From: Allostella vacuolata
Lineage (GTDB): Bacteria > Pseudomonadota > Alphaproteobacteria > ATCC43930 > Allostellaceae
Length of the DNA: 64,000 nucleotides
Direction: 5' to 3'
NCBI GenBank assembly: GCA_006739055.1
Contig: AP019702.1
Span: 124,001-188,000 of the forward strand
The translations under genes were made by a program, and so were the position numbers. The number at the start of each line of letters is the position of its first letter. Within the stretch, counting starts at the first letter, position 1. Shown piece by piece: positions 8,402-17,813 of the stretch. The notes under the pieces are model-generated. The model saw nothing but the letters and a program-made list of their open reading frames with translations, did not search any database and was not told the origin of the DNA.

Positions 8402-9318
8402 TCAGCGCCCGATCACGACGAGATCGACGCGATCGGCGGGTCCGTCGTCCTGCGGCTTGCCGAGCGCCCGGACATCGAGCCGCGTGCTGCGCACGCCCTT
8501 GTCGATCAGGTAGGCGCGGACGGCGAGCGCGCGCGAAAGCGAGACGCGCCGGGCCTGGCTCGACTGGTCGCCGCTCTCGGCGGCATAGGCGTTGAGCTGC
8601 ACCCGCAGCGCCTCGTCGCCGGCCAGCCGCCGGGCCATCTGGTCGAGCTCGCCATGGGCGCTGGCCGGCAGGTCGGTGCCGCCGGCCGGAAAGGAGACGC
8701 GTGCCTCTCCACGCCGCTGGGCGACGGGGGGCGGCGCCAGGGCCGCGGTCTGCGGCGGCGCCACGCTGGGCGCGGGGGCGCTGACAACCGGGGCACTGGG
8801 CGGCGGAACCCTGGGAGCCGCGGCACCGGGCTGGGGCGCCGGGCGGGCCGGGGCGGCCACCGGCGCCGGTGCGGCCGGCGGAGGCGGAGGCGGGCGGGCG
8901 GCGGGGAGCGGGTGCCGGCGCGGCAACCCGCGGCGGCGGTGCCGCAACCGCGGGCGGCGCCGGGGTGGGCGGGGTGGCGGTGCGGCCGCACGCGGCGGCG
9001 TCGCTGGGGCTGGCGTGGCCGGCGGAGAGGGCACGGCGGGAGGCGGCGGGGTCGCGGGGCTGCCGCGACAGTGGGCGCGGACGGGCGCGCGGTGGATCCC
9101 TGCGCGGCCGGCGTGCCGCGGTCGCCGGGCGGGCGCAGCGTCAGCCGCTCGCCGTCGCCGCGTCGGCTGCCGGCCGGATAGCCCATCTGGTCGAGCGCGC
9201 TCAGGTCGACATGAACCTCGCCGGCGGCCAGTGCCGGGGCGATTGACGGCACGGTGCCGATGAGGACGGCGCCCGCGACGGCGGTGGCGACCATGCGGCT
9301 GGTTCGGCGTCGCGTCAT
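8402..9318 (-). CDS. OmpA-family protein, reading frame interrupted
   Basis: The first frame from the ATG at 9318 gives a basic start and signal peptide (cleavage near PALAAGE), then SALDQMGYPAG. A Pro/Ala-rich linker continues only after a shift near 9056-9059, within a CCCC run, where one base appears to be missing. The second frame runs to 8402 and ends with an OmpA-like domain (SFPAGGTDLPASAHGELD, QLNAYAAESGD, SLSRALAVRAYLI). Arg-rich patches near 8900-9000 suggest further indels. It could be a decayed gene or base-calling error. It is third in a leftward run with the channel and its partner. Confidence 0.7.
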
Positions 9319-9467
9319 CCCTGCACCCTCATTCGCTTTCCGGCTGGCCCCCCACGGCTTGCGTTGCCAGACACCATCCATTTCCCATGCGCGGGATAAC
9401 ACCCCGCCTGCAGAAAATGTACCGAAGGCGGGTGCCGACGACAACCGCGGGCGGCGAACTCCGCGGA

Positions 9468-10283
9468 TCAGGCGGCGGCGTCGACCGTCTTCGGCACCGA
9501 CCGCAGCAGTTCGGCCAGCGGCTGGTGCAGGCGGTCGTTGGCGGCCAGCACGTCGCCGCTCGGCAGCACGTTGGGGTCGCCGCCCGGCGTCGTGACGTAG
9601 CCGCCGGCCTCGCGCACCAGCAGGATCCCGGCGGCGATGTCCCAGGGCTTCAGGTCGAATTCCCAGAAGGCATCGAACCGGCCGGCCGCGACGAAGGCGA
9701 GGTCGAGGGCGGCCGCACCCATGCGGCGCACGCCGCTGACCCGGTTGGAGATCGAGGCCAGCGTGGCGAGGTAGTGGCTGTGTCCCGTCTCGCCCTTGAA
9801 GGGAATGCCGGTGCCGATCAGCGAATCCTCGAGCTTCGCGCGCGAGGACACGCGCAGCCGGCGGTCGTTCACATGGGCGCCCTGGCCGCGCTCGGCCCAG
9901 TAGGTCTCGTCGGTCACCGGCTGGTGGACGACGCCGGCCACCACCTCGCCATCCACCTCGAGCGCGATCGAGATGGCGAAGTGCGGCACCCCGTGCAGGA
10001 AGTTGGTGGTCCCGTCGAGCGGATCGACGATCCAGCGGTGCCGGCCGTCGCCGTCGGCATGCTGGCCCGATTCCTCCATCAGGAAGCCGTAGCCGGGCCG
10101 CGCCTTCGACAGCTCGCGGAAGATGGTCTTCTCGGCGCGCAGGTCGGCCGCGCTGACGAAGTCGGCCGGGCCCTTGCGCGAGACCTGGAGCTGCTCGACC
10201 TCGCCGAAGTCGCGCACGAGGTCGCGCGCGGCCTTCCGCGCGGCCGCGGTCATGACGTTGATGTTGGGCGAGGGGCGTGCCAT
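9468..10283 (-). CDS. suhB: Inositol monophosphatase family protein (SuhB-like)
   Basis: 271 residues of the Mg-dependent inositol monophosphatase fold. Metal ligands are visible as MEESG (Glu70/71), DPLDGTTNF (Asp87, Asp90) and WDIAAG near the C-terminus, so the enzyme looks intact. SuhB proteins dephosphorylate inositol-1-phosphate and in enterobacteria also join transcription antitermination complexes. The gene begins seven bases after the efp stop and is probably translated from the same leftward transcript. Other sugar-phosphatase roles in the family cannot be excluded. Confidence 0.9.
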   Translation of the reverse strand: MARPSPNINVMTAAARKAARDLVRDFGEVEQLQVSRKGPADFVSAADLRAEKTIFRELSKARPGYGFLMEESGQHADGDGRHRWIVDPLDGTTNFLHGVPHFAISIALEVDGEVVAGVVHQPVTDETYWAERGQGAHVNDRRLRVSSRAKLEDSLIGTGIPFKGETGHSHYLATLASISNRVSGVRRMGAAALDLAFVAAGRFDAFWEFDLKPWDIAAGILLVREAGGYVTTPGGDPNVLPSGDVLAANDRLHQPLAELLRSVPKTVDAAA

Positions 10284-10290
10284 GGCCGGG

Positions 10291-10857
10291 TCAGTCCTTG
10301 GCCCGCTCGACGTAGGTGCCCTCGGTCGTGTCGACGACGATCCGCGTGCCCGCCTCGATGAAGGGCGGCACCAGGATCTTGCGGCCGTTCTCCAGCATCG
10401 CCGGCTTGTAGGACGAGGAGGCGGTCTGCCCCTTCACCACCGGGTCGGCCTCGGTCAGCAGCATCGTCACCGTCGCCGGCAGGGCGACGGCCATCGCCTC
10501 GCCCTCGTAGGTCTGGATGGTGACGGTCATGCCGTCGCGCAGGAAGTCGGCCGGATCGCCGACCTTGGCGCGGTCGACCGTGATCTGCTCGTAGGATTCC
10601 TGGTCCATGAAGGTCAGCGTGTCGCCCTCGGCGAACAGGAACTGGTATTCCTTTTCGTCCATGCGCACGCGCTCGACCGTCTCCTGGGTGCGGAAGCGCT
10701 CGTTGGTCTTGTTCCCGGTGCGGATGTCCCGCATCTCGACCTGCGCGAAGGCGCCGCCCTTGCCGGGCTGGATCAGTTCGCGCTTGAGGACGACCCACAG
10801 ACGGTTCTGGTGGTCGAGGATATTGCCGGGCTTGATTTCGATGGCCGTGATTTTCAT
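10291..10857 (-). CDS. efp: Elongation factor P
   Basis: A 188-residue EF-P, the standard length, which relieves ribosome stalling at polyproline stretches. Domain I carries the QPGKGGAF tip; Lys33 corresponds to the lysine that EpmA beta-lysylates in E. coli. No modification gene is present in the window. I choose the ATG at 10857 (MKITAIEIKPGN) over an upstream in-frame codon at 10938 because it matches the family N-terminus. Polyproline-rich products in this window (TolA, the OmpA linker) would be natural clients. suhB follows by seven bases. Confidence 0.96.
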   Translation of the reverse strand: MKITAIEIKPGNILDHQNRLWVVLKRELIQPGKGGAFAQVEMRDIRTGNKTNERFRTQETVERVRMDEKEYQFLFAEGDTLTFMDQESYEQITVDRAKVGDPADFLRDGMTVTIQTYEGEAMAVALPATVTMLLTEADPVVKGQTASSSYKPAMLENGRKILVPPFIEAGTRIVVDTTEGTYVERAKD

Positions 10858-10954
10858 GGATTTCCGTTCGCCGCCATAGGGCGTCAAGGGCGGTGCGAAA
10901 GCGCGGCGGAAGCTATCAGCAAGGTTTGCCGACAGCAAGGTTGCGCAGGGCGGG

Positions 10955-11599
10955 CTACCCCGCCAGGGCCGCCGCGATCGCGCGATTATAGGCTGCGACG
11001 CCCGCGCCGGGCCCGTCCGGGTGGTCCCAGACGCCGGTGACGACGCAGATGAAGTCCGCGCCCGCGCGCACGATCGGGCCCAGATTGTCGGGCTTGATGC
11101 CGCCGATGGCGACGCAGGGGACGGTCGTCACCTGGCTCCACGCCTCGATCAGCTCGGTCGTCGCCCAGAAGCGCGGCGGCTTGGTCTCGGTGTGGAAGAA
11201 GGCGCCGAAGGCGACGTAGTCGGCACCCGCCTCGGCCGCCTCCATGGCGAGATGGCGGCTGTCGTGGCAGGTGACGCCGATGATCGCGTCCGGCCCGAGC
11301 AGCCGGCGCGCCTCGGCGTAGGGCGTGTCCTGCTGGCCGACATGGGCGCCGTCGCAGCCGAACTCGGCGGCCAGGTCGGGCCGGTCGTTGACCAGGAACG
11401 GCACGTCATGGGCATGCGCGATCGGCATCAGCTGTTCGATCGCGCGCCGGAAGGCGTCGTCGTCCACGTCCTTCAGCCGCAGCTGGAGGCAGGCGACGTC
11501 GCCGCCGTCGAGCGCCGCCTGGAGCCGGTCGGCGAACGCCGTCGGCTCCAGCACGGCGGGCGTGATCAGATAGAGGCGGCAGCGCTCGTCGCCGGTCAT
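10955..11599 (-). CDS. thiE: Thiamine-phosphate synthase
   Basis: A 214-residue TIM-barrel enzyme joining HMP-pyrophosphate and thiazole phosphate to give thiamine phosphate. Family marks are LYLITP at the start, [34 protein letters not shown], the PPRFW segment and CVAIGGI near the phosphate site. The ATG at 11599 is favoured because GGAG lies seven bases upstream; an ATG at 11617 is also in frame. It follows fba by 28 bases. thiD lies elsewhere in the window, at 36767. Confidence 0.92.
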   Translation of the reverse strand: MTGDERCRLYLITPAVLEPTAFADRLQAALDGGDVACLQLRLKDVDDDAFRRAIEQLMPIAHAHDVPFLVNDRPDLAAEFGCDGAHVGQQDTPYAEARRLLGPDAIIGVTCHDSRHLAMEAAEAGADYVAFGAFFHTETKPPRFWATTELIEAWSQVTTVPCVAIGGIKPDNLGPIVRAGADFICVVTGVWDHPDGPGAGVAAYNRAIAAALAG

Positions 11600-11627
11600 C
11601 TGCCGTCTCCGTCGCATGGGTGCAGGC

Positions 11628-12557
11628 TCACGCCTTGCCCTGGTAGATCTTGACGATCTGGTCGAGCATGGCGAGCGCTTCGGCCCGGGGCCGCTGGAAG
11701 GTGTTGCGGCCGATGATCGAGCCGTTGCCGCCGCCGTCGCGGATCGCCCGGATCTCGGTGTAGAGGCCCTCCAGGTCCTTGGCCTCGCCGCCCGAGAAGA
11801 CGACGATGCGCCGGCCGTTGAAGCAGGACTGCACGACGTGGGCGAAGCGGGCGGTGGCGGTCGAGACGTCGATCTTCTTCGCCTCGTAGACCTTCCTGGC
11901 CGCCTCCAGCTCGAGATGCGCCGTGGGCGGCTTCACCTTGATGATGTGGGCGCCGAGCAGGGCCGCCATGTGGGCGGCATAGGCGCAGATGTCGATGGCG
12001 GTCTCGCCCGCCTTGGTCAGGTCGCCGCCGCGCGGGTAGGACCAGATGACCACCGCCAGGCCGTTGGCCTTGGCCTCCTCGGTCAGCGCGCTGATCTCCT
12101 CGAACATCTCGAAGGCGCTGTCCGAGCCGGGATAGATGGTGAAGCCGATCGCCGCGCAACCGAGCCGCAGCGCGTCCTTGACCGAGCCGGTGACGGCCTG
12201 GGTCGGGCCCGACTTGTCGCGGGCGAGGCTGTTGGCGCTGTTGACCTTGAGGATGGTCGGGATGGCGCCCGCGAAGCTGTCGGCGCCGGCCTCGATCATG
12301 CCGAGCGGCGCGGCATAGGCCGACAGGCCGGCATCGATCGCCAGCTGGAAATGATAGTGCGGGTCGTAGGCGTCGGGGTTGGCCGCGAAGCTGCGCGCCG
12401 GCCCGTGCTCGAAGCCCTGGTCGACCGGCAGGATCACCAGCTTGCCGGTGCCGCCCAGGCGGCCTTCCATCAGGATGCGGGCGAGGTTGCCCTTGGTGCC
12501 CGGATTGTCGCTTTCGTACCCGTCGAGGATGCGCTTGACCTTCTGGGTCACCTTCAT
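11628..12557 (-). CDS. fba: Class I fructose-bisphosphate aldolase (archaeal/FbaB type)
   Basis: 309 residues resembling the Schiff-base class I aldolases first described in archaea and E. coli FbaB, not the zinc class II enzyme. [12 protein letters not shown] near residue 55 is characteristic, and HIIKVKPP contains the likely Schiff-base lysine region. It interconverts fructose-1,6-bisphosphate and triose phosphates. An AAGGAG ribosome-binding site precedes the ATG at 12557. The neighbours gap and tkt make this a central carbon cluster. Confidence 0.9.
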   Translation of the reverse strand: MKVTQKVKRILDGYESDNPGTKGNLARILMEGRLGGTGKLVILPVDQGFEHGPARSFAANPDAYDPHYHFQLAIDAGLSAYAAPLGMIEAGADSFAGAIPTILKVNSANSLARDKSGPTQAVTGSVKDALRLGCAAIGFTIYPGSDSAFEMFEEISALTEEAKANGLAVVIWSYPRGGDLTKAGETAIDICAYAAHMAALLGAHIIKVKPPTAHLELEAARKVYEAKKIDVSTATARFAHVVQSCFNGRRIVVFSGGEAKDLEGLYTEIRAIRDGGGNGSIIGRNTFQRPRAEALAMLDQIVKIYQGKA

Positions 12558-12611
12558 CGGAATTCTCCTTCCCTTCGGCGGGCCGGGCGCCAAGGCGGCC
12601 GGCCCGAGTGA

Positions 12612-13052
12612 TTAGGCGAGTGGATCGGTTTTCGCAACGGCGTCGGGAATGCGCGGGCCGATGCTCGCCGGGCCGCAGAGCCAGCGGCGGCAGGCGTCGG
12701 GCGCATCCTTCTGCCGGTAGAGGACCAGGGCGTCCGGGCGGGCCGCCAGCACCACGCGGCCGGTGGCGCGCGCGATATCGGCAAGCTTCTCCCGAACCGC
12801 CTCCGGTCCGGTATAGACGACGGCGTCGATGCCGACGCGCAGCGCGTGCAGCGCATGCCCCTGGGCATCCTCGCAGTCGAGCAGCCCGGTCGCCGCCGGG
12901 TGCAACTCGCGCCCGGCCTCGACGATGGCGGCGAAGACGGCCGGCCCCAGGGATGCCGCCCCGCCGCGCGGGCTGAGCAGCACCAGCGGCCGGCCTGCGG
13001 CCGCCGCCTCGGCGGCGGCGATGCGGGCCTCGGCGGCCGAGCGCACTTCCAC
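12612..13052 (-). CDS. Hypothetical protein between gap and fba
   Basis: About 146 residues from a GTG at 13052. No ATG is available, and the frame stays open back into the end of gap, so the start is uncertain. The protein is Ala-rich with alternating strand/helix segments (RPLVLLSPRGGAASLG, HALRVGIDAVVYTG, ATGRVVLAARPDAL). This suggests a small alpha/beta domain, but I do not recognise it. It occupies the slot often filled by pgk in related genomes and lacks any kinase motif. Probably co-transcribed with gap and fba. Confidence 0.6.
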   Translation of the reverse strand: MEVRSAAEARIAAAEAAAAGRPLVLLSPRGGAASLGPAVFAAIVEAGRELHPAATGLLDCEDAQGHALHALRVGIDAVVYTGPEAVREKLADIARATGRVVLAARPDALVLYRQKDAPDACRRWLCGPASIGPRIPDAVAKTDPLA

Positions 13053-13093
13053 CGCCGCCCCGCGGCCGGTCTTCGTCGGCCGGGCCTCGATCG

Positions 13094-14104
13094 TCAGCCC
13101 AGCTTGGCCATCGCCGCCGCCGTGTCCAGCATGCGGTTCGAGAAGCCCCATTCGTTGTCGTACCAGGACAGCACCCGGCACAGGCGCCGGTCGATGACCG
13201 CGGTCTGGCCGGCATCGAAGGTCGAACTGGCCGAGATGTGGTTGAAGTCGCTCGACACCAGCGGCGCCTTGTTGACGGCGAGGATGCCCTTGAAGCGGTC
13301 GCTGGCGGCGGCCTCGGCCATCTTCGCGTTGATCTCCTCGACCGAGGTGTCGCGGGCGGCGTTGAAGGTGAGGTCGACCAGCGAGACGTTCGGCGTCGGC
13401 ACCCGGATCGCGGTGCCGTCCAGCTTGCCCTTCAGCTCCGGCAGCACCAGGCCGACGGCACGGGCCGCACCGGTGGAGGTGGGGATCATCGACAGGGCGG
13501 CGGCGCGGCCGCGGAACAGGTCCTTGTGCATGGTGTCGACGGTCGGCTGGTCGCCCGTATAGGCGTGCACCGTCGTCATGTAGCCGTTCACGATGCCGAT
13601 CTGCGTGTGCAGGACATAGGCGAGCGGCGCCAGGCAGTTGGTGGTGCACGACGCGTTGGAGACGACGGTGTGGCCGGCCTCCAGCTTGTCGTGGTTGACG
13701 CCGTAGACGACGGTCAGGTCGACCCCGTCGGCCGGGGCGGAGATCAGCACGCGCTTGGCGCCGGCCTCGATGTGCTTGGCGGCGGCCTCGCGCTTGGTGA
13801 AGACGCCGGTGCATTCCAGCGCGATGTCGACGCCCAGCTCCTTCCACGGCAGCTTGGCCGGGTCGCGCTCGGCCGTCACCTTGATCGGCCCCTGGCCGAT
13901 GTCCATCATCCCCTCGCCGGTCGTCACGTCCTTGGGGAAGCGGCCGTGGACGCTGTCGTAGCGCAGCAGGTGGGCGTTGGTCTCGACCGGGCCCAGGTCG
14001 TTGATTCCGACGACCTGCAGGTCGCTGCGGCCGCTCTCGGCGAGGGCGCGGAAGACGAGGCGGCCGATGCGGCCGAAGCCGTTGATCGCGAGGCGGGTGG
14101 CCAT
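13094..14104 (-). CDS. gap: Glyceraldehyde-3-phosphate dehydrogenase, type I
   Basis: A 336-residue phosphorylating [13 protein letters not shown] at residues 8-15 is the nucleotide-binding loop, INDLG near residue 34 carries the Asp typical of NAD preference, and ASCTTNC contains the catalytic cysteine (about 152). [12 protein letters not shown] is the C-terminal substrate region. It converts glyceraldehyde-3-phosphate to 1,3-bisphosphoglycerate in the cytoplasm. The ribosome-binding site GGAGG is embedded in a 12-base palindrome just before the ATG. It lies between tkt and fba, all leftward. Confidence 0.96.
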   Translation of the reverse strand: MATRLAINGFGRIGRLVFRALAESGRSDLQVVGINDLGPVETNAHLLRYDSVHGRFPKDVTTGEGMMDIGQGPIKVTAERDPAKLPWKELGVDIALECTGVFTKREAAAKHIEAGAKRVLISAPADGVDLTVVYGVNHDKLEAGHTVVSNASCTTNCLAPLAYVLHTQIGIVNGYMTTVHAYTGDQPTVDTMHKDLFRGRAAALSMIPTSTGAARAVGLVLPELKGKLDGTAIRVPTPNVSLVDLTFNAARDTSVEEINAKMAEAAASDRFKGILAVNKAPLVSSDFNHISASSTFDAGQTAVIDRRLCRVLSWYDNEWGFSNRMLDTAAAMAKLG

Positions 14105-14305
14105 GATGGGGAGGATCCTCCAGGCTCTTGGTTGGGGGAACGCCCGTTCGGGTGGAATCGTCGGGCGGAAATCGTCTCGAACTGGCTAGGTGGGGGCAGG
14201 ACGGGCCGGACTCAACGCGCCACATGGCGCCAGACGGCGCCGAATCGAGCAGCAAACGCTTCAGCCCGGCCGATCATTCCCTCCAATTTCCCGCGGCGTT
14301 GAATC

Positions 14306-16282
14306 TCAGAGCAGGCCGCGGGCGGCGTCGGCCACCGCCTGGGCGGTGATGCCGAAATGCCGGTAGAGGTCGCCCGCCGGGGCGGACGCCCCGAAGCCCG
14401 GCATGCCGACGAAGACGCCGCCGTCGCCGAGCCAGCGGTCCCAGCCGAAGCGGACCGCAGCCTCCACGCCGACCCTGGGCGCCGTGCCCAGCACGGAGCG
14501 GCGATAGTCGGCGTCCTGGGCCGCGAACAGTTCCCAGCTGGGCATGGAGACGACGGCGGCGGCGATGCCGTCCCTGGCCAGCAGGCTCCGGGCCTCCATG
14601 GCCAGGCCCACCTCGGACCCGGTCGCGAGCAGGGTGACGGCGCGCGCGCCGTCCGCCTCGGCCAGGACATAGGCGCCGCGCGCGCTGCGGTTCTCGTCCA
14701 CCGCCCCGCGCAGCGCCGGCACGCTCTGGCGGGTCAGCGCGATCACCGACGGCGTGGCGCGGGCGGCCAGCGCCAGCTCCCAGCACTCCGCGGTCTCGAC
14801 CGCGTCGGCCGGCCGGAACACCTGCAGGTTGGGGATGGCGCGCAGCGCGGCCAGGTGCTCGACCGGCTGGTGGGTCGGGCCATCCTCGCCCAGCCCGATC
14901 GAATCATGGGTCATGACATAGATGACCCGGATCCCCATCAGCGCCGACAGCCGGATCGCCGGCCGCGCATAGTCGGTGAAGACCAGGAAGGTGCCGCCAT
15001 AGGGCACCACGCCGCCATGCAGCGCCAGGCCGTTCATCGCCGCTGCCATGCCGTGCTCGCGCACGCCGTAATGCAGGTAGGTCCCGCCATAGTTGCCGGG
15101 CTCCAGCACCGCCTGGCCCTTGGCCTTGGTGTTGTTCGACGGCGTCAGGTCGGCCGAGCCGCCGAGCAGCTCCGGCATCGCCCGGGCCAGCATGTCGAGC
15201 GTGCTGCCGGATGCCTGGCGGGTCGCGACCTTGGGCGGGTTGGCGATCAGGCCCGCCTTGTATTCGGCGAAGGTTGCTGGCAGCGCCGCCGGCAGCTCGC
15301 CCGCGATGCGGCGGTCGAACTCCGCCCGCCGGTTGGATGACGCGTGGCGCTCGCGCCAGGCGACCGCCTTCTCGGCCGCGCGACGGCCGGCGGCGCGCCA
15401 GGCCGCCAGGATCTCGTCCGGAACGACGAAGGGCGCGTGCGACCAGCCCAGCTTCTCGCGGGTGCCGGCGACCTCGGCGGCACCCAGCGGGCTGCCGTGG
15501 GCGCCCGACGTCCCGGCCTTGGTCGGCGCGCCATAGGCGATCTGGGTGCGGCAGGCGATCAGCGATGGGGTCGGGGTGGCGCGTGCCCGTCCGATGGCGG
15601 CCGCGACCGCGTCCGGGTCGTGCCCGTCGACCGCCTGCACGTCCCAGCCGCTGGCGCGGAAGCGCGCCTGCTGGTCGTCCGACACCGACAGCTGGGTCGC
15701 CCCGTCGATCGAGATGTTGTTGTCGTCGAACAGGACGATCAGGCGGCCGAGCTTCATGTGCCCGGCGAGCGAGATCGCCTCGTGGCTGATCCCTTCCATC
15801 AGGCAGCCGTCGCCGGCGACGACGTAGGTGTAGTGGTCGACCAGCGCGTCGCCGAAGCCGGCGTTGAGGTGGCGCTCGGCGATCGCCATGCCGACCGCGG
15901 TCGCCAGTCCCTGGCCGAGCGGGCCGGTGGTGGTCTCGATGCCGGCGGCGTGGCCGTACTCCGGATGACCGGCGGTGCGGCTGCCGAGCTGGCGGAAGCG
16001 CTGCAGCTCCTCCAGCGTCATGTCGGCATAGCCGGTCAGGTGGAGCAGCGAATAGAGCAGCATCGAGCCGTGGCCGGCCGACAACACGAAGCGGTCGCGG
16101 TCCGGCCAGGCCGGGTCGGCCGGGTCGTAGGCCAGGAAGCGGGTGAAGAGCACGGTCGCGACGTCGGCCATTCCCATCGGCATCCCGGGATGGCCCGACT
16201 TCGCCGCCTCGACGGCGTCCATGGAAAGGGCGCGGATGGCGTTCGCCATGGCGCGGAGGTCGGTGGTCGGTGCGTTTGGCAT
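14306..16282 (-). CDS. tkt: Transketolase
   Basis: A 658-residue ThDP enzyme, full length. [10 protein letters not shown] near the N-terminus, GDGCLMEG for ThDP/Mg binding, the HGSPLG loop and, in the second domain, [12 protein letters not shown] are transketolase marks. It moves two-carbon ketol units between sugar phosphates in the pentose phosphate or Calvin pathways. It is the first gene of the leftward tkt-gap-fba run and is divergent from the DUF4164-like gene. A TTGACG on the minus strand (plus 16332-16337) may be its -35, but no good -10 accompanies it. Confidence 0.96.
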   Translation of the reverse strand: MPNAPTTDLRAMANAIRALSMDAVEAAKSGHPGMPMGMADVATVLFTRFLAYDPADPAWPDRDRFVLSAGHGSMLLYSLLHLTGYADMTLEELQRFRQLGSRTAGHPEYGHAAGIETTTGPLGQGLATAVGMAIAERHLNAGFGDALVDHYTYVVAGDGCLMEGISHEAISLAGHMKLGRLIVLFDDNNISIDGATQLSVSDDQQARFRASGWDVQAVDGHDPDAVAAAIGRARATPTPSLIACRTQIAYGAPTKAGTSGAHGSPLGAAEVAGTREKLGWSHAPFVVPDEILAAWRAAGRRAAEKAVAWRERHASSNRRAEFDRRIAGELPAALPATFAEYKAGLIANPPKVATRQASGSTLDMLARAMPELLGGSADLTPSNNTKAKGQAVLEPGNYGGTYLHYGVREHGMAAAMNGLALHGGVVPYGGTFLVFTDYARPAIRLSALMGIRVIYVMTHDSIGLGEDGPTHQPVEHLAALRAIPNLQVFRPADAVETAECWELALAARATPSVIALTRQSVPALRGAVDENRSARGAYVLAEADGARAVTLLATGSEVGLAMEARSLLARDGIAAAVVSMPSWELFAAQDADYRRSVLGTAPRVGVEAAVRFGWDRWLGDGGVFVGMPGFGASAPAGDLYRHFGITAQAVADAARGLL

Positions 16283-16370
16283 CGGAAATCCGGGGGAAAT
16301 GGGCCGGCAACTTGCCGTTCGCGCCCCCCTACGTCAACCGCGGCGGCGAATCCGATGTTCCGCCCATTCA

Positions 16371-16400
16371 TTGACGCCCTGCCGGACGGGCCGCTACAAC
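16371..16400 (+). promoter_or_regulatory. Promoter of the DUF4164-zapA unit, near-leaderless
   Basis: TTGACG at 16371-16376 and TACAAC at 16395-16400 are separated by 18 bases, a fair housekeeping sigma match. The expected start of transcription is at about 16407, next to the ATG at 16408, so the mRNA would have almost no leader. Confidence 0.5.
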
Positions 16401-16407
16401 TATATGC

Positions 16408-16683
16408 ATGGCCTCTCCTACGATCCCGATTCCCCCCTCGACCATGCAACGGGCGCGCGACCGGCTGGAGCGCGCCCTCGACCGGCTGGAAGCCGCCGCC
16501 GCCCGCGTGCCGGTGCTGACGGCCGAGCGCCAGGCCCTGGCGGAGGAGCGCGACCGCCTCGCCCGCGCCCTGTCGCAGATGGAGGCGGAGAAGGCGGCCC
16601 TGCGCCAGGCGACGGATGCGGCAGCCCACCGGCTGGACGGTGTCATCGCCCGCACCCGCGGCGCGCTCGACCGGACGCATTGA
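16408..16683 (+). CDS. DUF4164-like coiled-coil protein
   Basis: A 91-residue, largely helical protein with heptad-like leucine and alanine spacing (RARDRLERALDRLEAA; ERDRLARALSQMEAEK). It resembles the small DUF4164 proteins encoded directly upstream of zapA in many alphaproteobacteria. Function is not established; the position suggests a division-related scaffold. It ends five bases before zapA. The -10 element sits so close to the ATG that translation may be leaderless. Confidence 0.7.
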   Translation: MASPTIPIPPSTMQRARDRLERALDRLEAAAARVPVLTAERQALAEERDRLARALSQMEAEKAALRQATDAAAHRLDGVIARTRGALDRTH

Positions 16684-16688
16684 CCGCC

Positions 16689-17015
16689 ATGCCGTCGGTA
16701 TCGCTCACCATCAACGGCCGCTCCTACAGCGTCGCCTGCGGCGCCGGGGAAGAGGAGCGGCTGCGCCGCCTCGCCGGCTACATCGACCAGAAGGCGACCC
16801 AGATCTCGGGCGACCTCGGCCAGATCGGCGAGGCTCGGATCATGCTGATGGCCGGCCTGCTGGTCGCCGACGAACTGGCGTCGGCCTTCGAGGAGATCGC
16901 GCGGCTCAAGCGCGCGGCCGACGGGCAGAGCGGGGCGGCCGACACGCTGGGCCGCGAGCTCGATCTGGTCGCCCAGCGTATAGAAACCATTGCCGCGAGG
17001 CTCGAGCAGGCCTAG
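16689..17015 (+). CDS. zapA: Cell division protein ZapA
   Basis: 108 residues. SLTINGRSYSVACGAGEEER is the ZapA N-terminal beta region, followed by LAGYIDQKA and a C-terminal helix that forms the coiled coil. ZapA cross-links FtsZ filaments and stabilises the division ring. It starts five bases after the DUF4164-like gene and is followed by the 6S RNA and 5-FCL genes, an arrangement conserved across many proteobacteria. Confidence 0.93.
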   Translation: MPSVSLTINGRSYSVACGAGEEERLRRLAGYIDQKATQISGDLGQIGEARIMLMAGLLVADELASAFEEIARLKRAADGQSGAADTLGRELDLVAQRIETIAARLEQA

Positions 17016-17021
17016 CTATAC

Positions 17022-17145
17022 GGGTGGACGGAGCTGCCTGGTGCGTCAGGACGCTTTTACCCCGGGGCCTTTCATAACCTCTAGGGAGCTGTCCCTGCCG
17101 CGGCCGTGGTCGCGGTACATGGCGCCCACCTGCGTTCGCAGGCCA
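17022..17145 (+). ncRNA. ssrS: 6S RNA
   Basis: The non-coding stretch between zapA and the 5-formyl-THF cyclo-ligase gene is the classical ssrS site. A GCTATAC -10-like element (17015-17021) lies just upstream. The 5' GGUGG (17023-17027) can pair with CCACC (17126-17130) to close a long rod, and the 3' end has a CUGCG-UU-CGCAG hairpin (17130-17141). 6S RNA mimics an open promoter and sequesters housekeeping RNA polymerase. Ends are approximate, and the call rests on synteny and fold more than primary sequence. Confidence 0.75.
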
Positions 17146-17159
17146 CGGAGGGTGTAGCA

Positions 17160-17804
17160 ATGCCAACGGCCGAGGCGGTCCCGTCCACCCTTCCCACGCC
17201 TGTTGGCGAACCCGATACGCTGGTGCAGGAAAAGGCCCGGTTCCGTGCGCTGGCGATCGGTCGCCGGGTCGAGGCCGCCGCCCTGGCGCCGCCCGATGCG
17301 GCCGAGCGGCTGGCGTCGCACTTCCTCGCCGCGATTCCCGTCTCGCCCGGCGACCGCGTGGTTACCGGGTACTTCCCGATCGGCGACGAGATCGACCCGC
17401 GGCCGTTGATGGCCCGGCTGGCGGCGGCGGGCTGCCGGCTCTGCCTGCCGGTCACGCCGCGGCGCGGCCTGCCGCTCACCTTCCGCGCCTGGCGGCCGGG
17501 CGACCCGCTGCGGCCGCGCCCCTTCGGGCTGCTGGAGCCGGAGCCGTCGGCGCCGACCGTGGAGCCCGACCTGCTGCTGGTGCCCCTGCTGGCCTTCGAT
17601 GCAAGCGGCGGACGGCTCGGCTATGGCGGCGGCTTCTACGACCGCACGCTGGCCGGCCTGCGGGCGCGCCGCCCGGTGCGCGCCGTCGGCCTCGCCTTCG
17701 AGGGGCAGCGCTCAGACCATGTCCCGGTCGGGCCGACCGATGCCCGGCTTGATGCGGTCGTCACCGAGGCGGGCTTCCATCCCGCCATGCCTGTTGGAGA
17801 CTGA
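17160..17804 (+). CDS. 5-formyltetrahydrofolate cyclo-ligase
   Basis: A 214-residue 5-FCL that converts 5-formyl-THF to 5,10-methenyl-THF using ATP. GYFPIGDEIDPRPLM and the C-terminal GRLGYGGGFYDRTL loop, which binds phosphate, are the family signatures. The ATG at 17160 lies just after the 6S RNA, and the two are usually co-transcribed. The YmdB-like gene follows nine bases later. Confidence 0.93.
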   Translation: MPTAEAVPSTLPTPVGEPDTLVQEKARFRALAIGRRVEAAALAPPDAAERLASHFLAAIPVSPGDRVVTGYFPIGDEIDPRPLMARLAAAGCRLCLPVTPRRGLPLTFRAWRPGDPLRPRPFGLLEPEPSAPTVEPDLLLVPLLAFDASGGRLGYGGGFYDRTLAGLRARRPVRAVGLAFEGQRSDHVPVGPTDARLDAVVTEAGFHPAMPVGD

Positions 17805-17813
17805 GCGCAAACG

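Noticed and set aside
5831..8595. Long plus-strand frames opposite the channel and MotB/OmpA genes
   Set aside because: They have Arg/Ser-rich or Gln/His-rich composition typical of antisense frames in GC-rich DNA and no recognisable domains.
5365..9318. A Zorya-type anti-phage system
   Set aside because: The channel and OmpA-like partner recall ZorA/ZorB, but no ZorC, ZorD or ZorE helicase or nuclease gene is nearby, and the length pattern (short channel, long partner) is opposite.
12612..14255. A 547-residue minus-strand frame through gap
   Set aside because: Most of it is a shadow of gap, which has full GAPDH motifs in another frame. Only the part after the gap stop is kept, as the hypothetical gene.
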